From the IMG/VR virus record IMGVR_UViG_3300046787_000615, positions 1-33,364 of that record: a stretch of 33,364 bases of DNA; one strand, written 5' to 3'. Under the pieces are notes generated by a model. The model made no database searches. It was not told the DNA's origin and saw only the letters and a list, made by a program, of their open reading frames with translations. A program made the translations under genes and the position numbers. Below are positions 6,219 to 13,306 of the stretch, one piece after another (within the stretch, counting starts at the first letter, position 1; each line of letters opens with the position of its first letter). The DNA comes from a virus.

Positions 6219-6467
6219 TTAATGTTTTCGACCTTCTTTTATTACTGTGAGGTTTGACTTAATTTTACTATCGTCTTTAAGATAATCAAGATCGGACTGA
6301 ATTTTCACTATGGAAATATTGATTTGGTGAACTTCCTTTTCAACTCCGCCAATATGCCCTTTTAACTCAGTTATTTTATCTTTCACATCGGATATATGAT
6401 TAACAATGAACCACAACATGCCAGCCGCTAAAACAGGAGAGCAAAAGACTATGAAATCAGTTATCAT
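6219..6467 (-). CDS. Membrane-anchored coiled-coil protein, 82 aa
   Basis: ATG 6467 (MITDFIVF) is chosen over an in-frame upstream start at 6530 because it follows AGGAGA, comes 7 bases after the preceding stop and avoids a 56-base overlap. Residues 4-23 form a hydrophobic anchor; the rest is a heptad-like charged helix (VKDKITELKGHIGGVEKEVH). This architecture is common among phage lysis accessories (holin partners, inner spanins), and it sits in the lysis end of the late operon. The exact role is unproven. Confidence 0.65.
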   Translation of the reverse strand: MITDFIVFCSPVLAAGMLWFIVNHISDVKDKITELKGHIGGVEKEVHQINISIVKIQSDLDYLKDDSKIKSNLTVIKEGRKH

Positions 6468-6474
6468 AATTCTC

Positions 6475-7206
6475 CTAGTATAAAGCAACCCAGAAAATAC
6501 TCCCTGTGTTAAAAGCAGAGGATATATCATAGCTTGCTTGTAATTCAGTGTTGGAACCTTGATTCCAAGTTAGTTTTATTCCAGTAAATCCAAATGTAGT
6601 AACACCCGATGTAATAAAGTTAGAGCAAAGTGCTAGAGATGGACCAGTGGTTTGTGAAACACTATTTCTCATTACTCCAACGTAGTAAACTCCAGCCGCC
6701 GCGCTATATGTTGCTGAAAACGGAACAGTAAAAAAAGTATTATTAGCCGTCTTCCAAAGATCTCCGTTATTAGTCGAGGTTGCGACTCTAGTAGCAGTCG
6801 TTCCACTAACAGAATATAAACCTACTTGGTTAGTATTGTCGGCAACGTAATTCCCCTGTACTCCTTGCAAGAGTTTAACCCCTGTTATTGTTGCGGCTTG
6901 TGGGATGTATACAGCGGTAAAGTAGCCATAGCCGTCCGCAAGAGCTAAAAAAGGAGTAGAAATTGGAGTATTAGGACCAAATGGCAGACCTTTAATATCA
7001 GCGCCTAAGCCTTTTAAAATTCTAAAGCTGTTATCATTAATTAGTCCATTTGCTATATCTGTAGAAACTGCACTAGCTAACTTATCTGAAGTAACAACTC
7101 CGTTTTGAATAGTTGCCGAGGAACTTCCGGGACCATTAGCAACAACATCCCCTGTTAGATTAGTGATCGCATCTCCACCGGTATCTGGTATTTCTACAAA
7201 AGCCAT
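6475..7206 (-). CDS. Tail fibre / receptor-binding-type protein, 243 aa
   Basis: The N-terminal 55 residues carry the appendage repeat NLTGDVVANGPGSSSATI followed by VVTSDKLASAV, also present in degenerate form in the 744-residue fibre at 18350. The remaining roughly 180 residues are a Gly/Thr/Asn-rich beta domain (FTAVYIPQAATITGVKLLQG, ending GSIFWVALY), probably a jelly-roll-like receptor-binding or head-fibre tip. Its position after the internal virion proteins suggests a second adsorption protein. The start shares a base with the stop of the 37-residue gene upstream. Confidence 0.65.
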   Translation of the reverse strand: MAFVEIPDTGGDAITNLTGDVVANGPGSSSATIQNGVVTSDKLASAVSTDIANGLINDNSFRILKGLGADIKGLPFGPNTPISTPFLALADGYGYFTAVYIPQAATITGVKLLQGVQGNYVADNTNQVGLYSVSGTTATRVATSTNNGDLWKTANNTFFTVPFSATYSAAAGVYYVGVMRNSVSQTTGPSLALCSNFITSGVTTFGFTGIKLTWNQGSNTELQASYDISSAFNTGSIFWVALY

Positions 7207-7319
7207 TACTTATCCTTTTTTTTAAAAAAGTTTTTTATCTTTTGCATAAGCCCAACTTTTCTATTGGTTGTTCTAACTCTAACTTTTTTAGTTCTACCAC
7301 CTAAAACAATTGTTACCAC
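7206..7319 (-). CDS. Basic microprotein, 37 aa
   Basis: GTG 7319 follows AAAGGA with six bases between and lies two bases after the previous stop. TAA overlaps the next ATG (TAATG). The product has a short hydrophobic start (MVTIVLGG) and a very basic remainder (RTKKVRVRTTNRK, then KIKNFFKKKDK). The basic tail would suit binding DNA, RNA or a virion surface. Function unknown; support is the ribosome binding site and two-sided packing. Confidence 0.55.
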   Translation of the reverse strand: MVTIVLGGRTKKVRVRTTNRKVGLMQKIKNFFKKKDK

Positions 7320-7321
7320 GA

Positions 7322-7639
7322 TTAATCCTTTAAAGTTGCAAATGCGTTTAACTCTCCAGTACCTGAAGATCGGGTATAAGATACTCTAAAATAAGTGTAT
7401 TCTTGCTCGACGCAATTATACATTACAGATACAGCTGTCGTTACGGCGAAAGAACTGTCTGGGACGTCATCCCAGGTTGCTCCGTCATTTGAAGATTGTA
7501 GTTTTAAAGTACCTACTGGAGAGCCTGTCAAAACGCATTGAACGGAAAAGCCGTCAAAATTTAGAAAATCAACTTTATCTGAGTTGACACTGGCTGCTAA
7601 ATTTCCGCTGTTAACAATCTTAAACGCTATCCCTGCCAT
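7322..7639 (-). CDS. Decoration-like virion protein, 105 aa
   Basis: ATG 7639 (MAGIAFKI) is chosen, one base after the preceding stop with GAGGA in front; a start five codons upstream would overlap that gene. The beta-rich protein contains GTLKLQSSNDGATWDDVP and YFRVSYTRSSGTGEL. These match in pattern the two halves of the protein at 17391 (GSIKLEQANDLEGPWMALG and RFIRVYLTLTAGNIG), so the two are probably paralogues. The fold resembles carbohydrate- or capsid-binding beta sandwiches. A minor virion role is inferred. Confidence 0.55.
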   Translation of the reverse strand: MAGIAFKIVNSGNLAASVNSDKVDFLNFDGFSVQCVLTGSPVGTLKLQSSNDGATWDDVPDSSFAVTTAVSVMYNCVEQEYTYFRVSYTRSSGTGELNAFATLKD

Positions 7640-7640
7640 T

Positions 7641-9236
7641 TTATTCCTCTTCAAGAGCTTTTAACTGCTCTCTATATTCTGGGTTTGTTTGCTGTAGCAT
7701 AAAATGAGTTGCACCTAGAGCGTTAGATCCTCTTTGAGCGGCTTTACTTAAAACGTCGGAGAATTTGCCGAACATGTTAGGATTTTTCCTAACGTAGTCG
7801 CCTAATTTATCAAAACCAATTGCCGCCGTTTGACTGCCATATTTTTCAAGTAGTTTCTTACCGCCAACTAGCGCCATGGCAGGAATAGCAGACATCCCCC
7901 CTGTGAATGGAGATGTTGCAAGTCCAGCACCGCCGATAATAGAATCAGTGAGCCCAAACATTTTATTGCCTTGCTCTCTAGCTTGTTTATTCTCTAGTAA
8001 GCTCTCGGCACCCTTAGCGCCTGAGTAAGTTTTCTTGGCACCTTTTAGAGTTTCTTTTAATCCTTGCGTGCCCATTAAGTCCGAGGCAACGTCGGCTGAT
8101 TCATCTATATATTTATTAACTATGTCGTAAGCCTCTCTTGCCATTTTTTCTTTATCAGTTACAACTAGATTGTTTTTCCAGTTTGCAGTTTTACCAATTT
8201 TTTCTTTTAACAGTTGGGCATCTTGTAGAGAAATATCGCTGCCGCCTCTATTTTTAATTGATTCTAAAATGTTATCGAATTGATTAGCTTCGCCTTTATT
8301 AATTGGGTCTCTCCAAAAGCCGCCTAGATCATTTTCCATTCTCTTTGCTGCCACATTTGGATTAAATGTTGATGCTCCAGCTTCATCTATTTGAGAAAAA
8401 ACATTGCCCATAGTTTGACCGGCTTTATTTTTAACAGCTTCATTTCTAGTAATAACGTCATCAACATTTGAAAAAGGAGTTAGCAATTTGTTATCTAGAG
8501 CATACCTTCCAATTTCATCAACCTGATCAGCTCCAAGTTTTTTTATAGTTCCTCTTTCAGCCCCTAGCGCTCTTGCCGCTTGCGAATTAGCTATATCTTT
8601 TAAAGACTTTTGAACATTTTCTGAATCTACTTTTCCGAATTTATTAGCTACACCTTGTAAAGCTGCACCACTTGCGCCGCCAAATGCTGCTCCTGTTAAA
8701 ATATCTTCTAGCGCCTTCACCGAAGCAATTTCTTCAGTATTCCCAGCGCCTTGAGCCGCACCCATTCCAGCGCCTACAGCTCCAGCCCTAAGAGCACTTG
8801 CGCCTTTTCCTATTTGTGCCAATGGTAAAGATCCAGGTACAAATGAGCCTGCTAGATTTGCGCCGCCGTAAGTCCAGGGATTCGCCTCTTGCGCCTTAGC
8901 GTCATCTATCCTTTGCTCGTTTCTAGATTGTCTATAAGTACCTTTAAAATCAGTCGGACCAATATCACCTTTAAAGCCTTGCTCAGCTAATTTTTTATTA
9001 ACTTCAGTTGGTGAGTCTCCAAATAAGCCGGCTACTTTATCAATACCAGCGCCAATCATGCCGCCTATTTCATCGGCAAAACCTAAAGTAGCACCTTGAG
9101 CATAACCGCGAGCAGCGGAATCAAGCATTGACACGTCTTTTTTAGGCGCAACATCTTGAGCTTTGCTTTTTTGAGCTTGATATTCTTCCTCTTCAAGTTC
9201 TAAAAGCTCTAATTCTTCCTCTGGAGTTAATGCCAT
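7641..9236 (-). CDS. Internal virion / DNA ejection protein, 531 aa
   Basis: It starts with a very acidic helix (TPEEELELLELEEEEY) and then AARGYAQGATLGFADE (residues 41-56), a signature often seen in internal or ejected proteins of podoviruses. Next come Gly/Ala-rich, membrane-active-looking helices (about 130-195), a long charged helical middle, and another Gly/Ala-rich segment (about 425-465). Such proteins leave the capsid with the DNA and help form a channel across the cell envelope. It is first named, but last transcribed, of four consecutive structural genes of this type. Confidence 0.7.
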   Translation of the reverse strand: MALTPEEELELLELEEEEYQAQKSKAQDVAPKKDVSMLDSAARGYAQGATLGFADEIGGMIGAGIDKVAGLFGDSPTEVNKKLAEQGFKGDIGPTDFKGTYRQSRNEQRIDDAKAQEANPWTYGGANLAGSFVPGSLPLAQIGKGASALRAGAVGAGMGAAQGAGNTEEIASVKALEDILTGAAFGGASGAALQGVANKFGKVDSENVQKSLKDIANSQAARALGAERGTIKKLGADQVDEIGRYALDNKLLTPFSNVDDVITRNEAVKNKAGQTMGNVFSQIDEAGASTFNPNVAAKRMENDLGGFWRDPINKGEANQFDNILESIKNRGGSDISLQDAQLLKEKIGKTANWKNNLVVTDKEKMAREAYDIVNKYIDESADVASDLMGTQGLKETLKGAKKTYSGAKGAESLLENKQAREQGNKMFGLTDSIIGGAGLATSPFTGGMSAIPAMALVGGKKLLEKYGSQTAAIGFDKLGDYVRKNPNMFGKFSDVLSKAAQRGSNALGATHFMLQQTNPEYREQLKALEEE

Positions 9237-9239
9237 GGC

Positions 9240-10298
9240 TTACTTCCTTGCTAGTGATTTAAGTTCTTGTATTCTTTTTTGTCTTGCTATCGCTTTTTCG
9301 TCATCGTTAGCTATTTTATTTTCTTCTATTTGTGGAGCTATTTCGCTGCCCTCTCTTACTCTTGTCTTAATTCTAGTTTGAAAATCATTGTCTGAATCAC
9401 CTTTGAACTTTTTCAAGTTATTTAAAATAGGATCTTGTCCTTGAACGGCTGCCAAAGGTGAATTATAAGCTAAAGGATCACTTGGGATAATTGCATTGAT
9501 GATATTTTCATCAGCTTGAGATAAAACTCCAAGTTTTGCCATGTTCTTATAAGTTAAAAGCAAGTCTTTAGATAATTGTTTACCCCTTGCCACATCTTCT
9601 CTATTCATCGTTGCGCCGCCGCCGTGTTTTTCTCTTAAGGCAATCATCTCTTGAAGTTTTGCATCAAATACTTTTTTCTCTTCAAAGCCGTCTTTAAGTT
9701 TTTTAGCGTCATCGGCTGTTCTTGCTACCCCAAAAGGAGTAGAGAGCGTCATCATTTTTTCTTCATTTTTCAAATCTCTTGCCATATTTTTAACATTTGC
9801 AGCTTCATTTCTCTTTATTGCGTTTTCTTGTTTTCTTGATTCTAACTCAGCAATTTTTTCTACTGTAGGTAAAACCTTTTTAATTTCAGTTGCACTTTTG
9901 CCAACTAGAGCTTGTCCCCCTGGGTATTTGCTAGCAAGTGACTGATACATTTTAGAAGTTTCAGAATTTGGGTCATCGTCTTCTTTTTGTATCCCCATTT
10001 CTCTATCGTATTTATCAGCTTGCCTAGACATATCCATGGCGCCTAGTTCGTCTGCTTTGCTCTTTTGGAAATTATCCATAATAGATTTTTTCTGAGCTGC
10101 ATTGCTATTTTGGATACTTTGAGCCGCTGCCAAGGGATCACGCCCCATAAAGCCAGCGCCCGCCGCTGCTAAAGCTGGAGCAAGTTTATTACTCACAAAG
10201 CCGCCCTCGTTTTGAGCCGCTAAAGCCGCTTCCTCTTCTTTTTTCTTAAGAAGATAATCTCTAACTTGAGGATTCATTGAATCTAAAAAAGAAGCCAT
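9240..10298 (-). CDS. Probable internal virion protein, 352 aa
   Basis: A helical, charged protein. The N-terminus (FLDSMNPQVRDYLLKKKEEE) leads into an Ala/Gly-rich stretch with AAGAGFMGRDPLAAAQS, followed by long coiled-coil-like segments rich in Lys, Glu and Met. It shows no recognised enzymatic motif. It lies in the block of four ejection-type genes, with 3 bases to the next, so a virion-internal role is inferred from place and composition. Confidence 0.6.
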   Translation of the reverse strand: MASFLDSMNPQVRDYLLKKKEEEAALAAQNEGGFVSNKLAPALAAAGAGFMGRDPLAAAQSIQNSNAAQKKSIMDNFQKSKADELGAMDMSRQADKYDREMGIQKEDDDPNSETSKMYQSLASKYPGGQALVGKSATEIKKVLPTVEKIAELESRKQENAIKRNEAANVKNMARDLKNEEKMMTLSTPFGVARTADDAKKLKDGFEEKKVFDAKLQEMIALREKHGGGATMNREDVARGKQLSKDLLLTYKNMAKLGVLSQADENIINAIIPSDPLAYNSPLAAVQGQDPILNNLKKFKGDSDNDFQTRIKTRVREGSEIAPQIEENKIANDDEKAIARQKRIQELKSLARK

Positions 10299-10299
10299 G

Positions 10300-11457
10300 T
10301 TATTTTCCTTTTTTACTGTAGCCGTATTTATAACCAGTAACCATATCTAGAAAACTATCAACATCAAACTCACCTTTATCATTGGTGTGCATTGCCTTTA
10401 AAGTCCTTGGAACATCTTCTTTTTTAATGACCATTTCCCCAGGCGTAAGCATTGCCGGTTGAGTATCCATATTGGTATTTTCACCATGAATTAAACCGCC
10501 TGAGTTTCTCCACTGAGTTTGATTGTATTGCTCATCGTTTTGAGGCATCAGCGCGTTTGTTCCTTGCCTTGCCGCCATTCCTCCAGCTGGACCGCCTGCC
10601 ATGTACCCGCCAATAGTTAAGCCTGTTCCTACTGTTTGATTAAATGCGTTTGCTTTTGCTGCACTATTTGCGCCTTGAGCTTGTGCATTATTTTGAGCAA
10701 TGCCAGCTTGACCGCCTCTTTTCGCCATTTCATTTTGAAAGTTTTGTTGAATAAGCCCTTTATTATTTTGTTGAGCTTGATTTCTTAACCCTACATTTTG
10801 GTTAGCTAGATTTTGCTTATTCATTAAATTAGCTTCTTGAGCTGCGTTTCTAGCATTAACATTTTGGTTTATTTGTTGCTGAGAATTTTGAGCGTTAAAT
10901 CTACTTATAGCATCATTAGCCTGAGCGATTTGGGATTGCTCACTAAAATCTTGCCCTCTCATTTGCCCACCAAGCTGACCGCCTTGCATAATTGCGTCTA
11001 ACGCTTGTTTTTCTGCCAGGGCTGCAATCTCTAAATCTCTAGAACTTCTCCTAGATGCACTGTCTTGCTGATTTTGTAATTGAGAAGCCATCTCTAAGCC
11101 GGAGCCGCCCATACCTTGAGCAGCGAATCTATTCATTAGAGCTTCTCTATTACCTCTATTTGCTGCGTTTTCTTGGTTCTCTATCTGAGCAAGTCTAGCT
11201 CTTGACTGAGCGTTTAAACCGCCGCTAGAGCCGATTTCTTGAAGCTGAGATAGTGCATCCATTTGAGCTTGCTTAAGCTTTGGATCAAGCGTGATATTAT
11301 TCATCGAGCTTTGCTCTAGCATAATAGTTTGAGCTTCTTCAGGGCTTAATGTTCCCTGACTTATAAGTTCTTCAAGTTGCAGCTCCATTTCATTAATATC
11401 TGGAGTTCTTAATTCTGCAAAGTAATCTTGAACACTTGGAGTTTTACCTGATCTCAT
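10300..11457 (-). CDS. Gln/Asn-rich internal virion protein with PGEMVIKK motif, 385 aa
   Basis: The central two-thirds are extremely rich in Gln, Asn and Ala (NAQNSQQQINQNVNARNAAQ) and likely helical or disordered. A Gly-rich segment (GTGLTIGGYMAGGPAGG) follows. Near the C-terminus, GGLIHGE then AMLTPGEMVIKKEDV is a form of the LxPGExVI motif widespread in phage internal and tape-measure-like proteins. Motif, composition and position support a DNA-ejection role. Confidence 0.65.
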   Translation of the reverse strand: MRSGKTPSVQDYFAELRTPDINEMELQLEELISQGTLSPEEAQTIMLEQSSMNNITLDPKLKQAQMDALSQLQEIGSSGGLNAQSRARLAQIENQENAANRGNREALMNRFAAQGMGGSGLEMASQLQNQQDSASRRSSRDLEIAALAEKQALDAIMQGGQLGGQMRGQDFSEQSQIAQANDAISRFNAQNSQQQINQNVNARNAAQEANLMNKQNLANQNVGLRNQAQQNNKGLIQQNFQNEMAKRGGQAGIAQNNAQAQGANSAAKANAFNQTVGTGLTIGGYMAGGPAGGMAARQGTNALMPQNDEQYNQTQWRNSGGLIHGENTNMDTQPAMLTPGEMVIKKEDVPRTLKAMHTNDKGEFDVDSFLDMVTGYKYGYSKKGK

Positions 11458-11462
11458 GTTTC

Positions 11463-12893
11463 CTACTTTTTCTTAACTTGGTTATTGTATTTTCTAGAGT
11501 TTTTCCAATCACTTAAAGCTTTTTCTAATCTCTTAACATAAGCAGTATTTCCGCTCATATAAGAATGAGATTGCTTCTCGGCTGGGAGTAAAACATTTTC
11601 AAGATAATCAGGAGTGATGCCCGGATTACTAGGATTTGTTATCCCTACACTCTCTCTTAATTTATCTGTTTTATATTGTGATTCGTATTGCTTTTGCAAT
11701 TTTGCAGCTTCGTCTTTAATCTTGCCGCCGATAGCTTTAGTATCAAAATTAGACGGCTTATAAGTTCCAGCTAAGTCAGCTTGAGAATATGGATTTGTAA
11801 AAGCTCCGCCGTAAGTTCCGGATAATCCTGCTAATGCTGATAATCTAGCTTGCTCATCTTTTGAAATAGCTTTATTTGCGTCGAAAACTTCCTCGTTAGG
11901 TAAATAATAAGTTGGATTTTTATTAAGTGATCCAAACAATTTTGTCCCAGCGCTTAAGCCTAGAGCATTTAATTGATCTTGAGTAAGACTTAAGTCCTCG
12001 CCGTCTGATTCATCTACAAGAGCATTTCTAAGTTGCGCTATTTGTGCATTTCTAGCTTGTGCAGCCGCTTGCTGTTTTTGCAACTCACTTTGAACGGATG
12101 CTTTTTTACTTAAAGAAGTATTTTCTAGTAATTTCCTAGCATCACTTTTTAAAGCTTCGGTATCAGCTTGGAATTTTCCAGCCACCTGAGCAGCCGCCGG
12201 CTCTAAAGCAGCAAAGCCAGGTTGTAAACTCTCAGCCCCTTGTCTTGCATTTGCTAGTCTTTGTTTATTTTCTTCAGTATTCATTAAATATGAATCAAGT
12301 CTATTAGCTCCTGGAGTGTAGTTTTTATTTTGGTTAGATTGCCCTTTAACTAAATCTTGGACACCTTCCTCTGTTTTAGTTTGATCGGATAGCTTTTGAG
12401 CTTCCATAACAGATTGCCTAACAGGATTAAAACTATTTGATTCTTGAGCGCTCTTTGGTCCTGAATATTGAGCATTTACAATTTGCCCAAACCTATTTCT
12501 CTCTTGTTCGTTCGGTAGAGCGTTTAAAGCTCCAGTTGCGGCTTTATTTGTAATTTGATTAGCTTCATTTTTGGCAGTATCAAAGCCTTGAATTAAACCA
12601 GACCTTGCCTCATTTTCAAATTGCGAGCCAAAGTTTTGTATGCCTTGGTTAGCTTCATTTATTTTGCCAGAAATATTATTAGATACTTTTTCACCAAATT
12701 TATTAGCTTGATTTTTATTAGCATCTAAATAAGTTTTTAAACCTACAAAGTTTCCAGGATTATCCGGTTGACCTGGACTTGAAGCCGCTTGCGCTCCACT
12801 AACTCCAGCGCTTAAAGATCCCGATTGACCGCCGAGATTAACACCTTCACCTTCCTGGCCAATTTCGTCTTCGTCTTCATTGTAAAAAGCCAT
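11463..12893 (-). CDS. Internal virion protein, 476 aa
   Basis: An acidic, Gly/Ser-rich N-terminus (MAFYNEDEDEIGQEGEGVN) and a linker with PGQPDNPGNFVGLKTYLDAN at about residues 39-58. The NFVxLxxYLxANK pattern recurs in podoviral internal proteins. The rest is long Asn/Gln/Ala-rich helices with no enzyme motif. It lies between the nozzle/tail-associated genes and three other ejection-type genes. Confidence 0.65.
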   Translation of the reverse strand: MAFYNEDEDEIGQEGEGVNLGGQSGSLSAGVSGAQAASSPGQPDNPGNFVGLKTYLDANKNQANKFGEKVSNNISGKINEANQGIQNFGSQFENEARSGLIQGFDTAKNEANQITNKAATGALNALPNEQERNRFGQIVNAQYSGPKSAQESNSFNPVRQSVMEAQKLSDQTKTEEGVQDLVKGQSNQNKNYTPGANRLDSYLMNTEENKQRLANARQGAESLQPGFAALEPAAAQVAGKFQADTEALKSDARKLLENTSLSKKASVQSELQKQQAAAQARNAQIAQLRNALVDESDGEDLSLTQDQLNALGLSAGTKLFGSLNKNPTYYLPNEEVFDANKAISKDEQARLSALAGLSGTYGGAFTNPYSQADLAGTYKPSNFDTKAIGGKIKDEAAKLQKQYESQYKTDKLRESVGITNPSNPGITPDYLENVLLPAEKQSHSYMSGNTAYVKRLEKALSDWKNSRKYNNQVKKK

Positions 12894-12901
12894 AAATTCT
12901 C

Positions 12902-13306
12902 CTAACTTATTTTAATTCTAATTAAGTAACTTTTAGAAGCTGTTAACCCTGGGATACTCTTAATGATTATTGATCCATTATTTTCGGTCCAAGGAATATA
13001 AACCGCTGTAGCAGTTGGTGGTAAAAATGTTTCTTTATCATAAATTTGCATTAGTCTTACGTCCGTTGCTTTTACTTTTAAAAGACTTTGAAATTCAACG
13101 TCATCCATAGTTGGATAAGTTGAAGGTGTCACATAAGTAAATTCTCTGATCGAACAAGCTACGTTATCAAAGTAGGAAATATTTTTATTCATAGCTTGAT
13201 ACATATATTCCATAAATGAATTAACAGGATTGATTACGCCGTCAATCCAAGTTGGAGCGTCTTTAAGATCTTCTCGTAAAATTCTTTTAAGGGAAGGAAT
13301 TTTCAT
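12902..13306 (-). CDS. Podoviral tail-associated protein, 134 aa
   Basis: The N-terminal half ILREDLKDAPTWIDGVINPV followed by NSFMEYMYQAMNKNIS fits a conserved small protein usually encoded next to the nozzle gene in podoviruses. The C-terminal half is beta-rich (AVYIPWTENNGSIIIKSIPG). It overlaps the nozzle stop by four bases. A tail-assembly or tail-adsorption role is inferred from location; the biochemical function is not established. Confidence 0.6.
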   Translation of the reverse strand: MKIPSLKRILREDLKDAPTWIDGVINPVNSFMEYMYQAMNKNISYFDNVACSIREFTYVTPSTYPTMDDVEFQSLLKVKATDVRLMQIYDKETFLPPTATAVYIPWTENNGSIIIKSIPGLTASKSYLIRIKIS

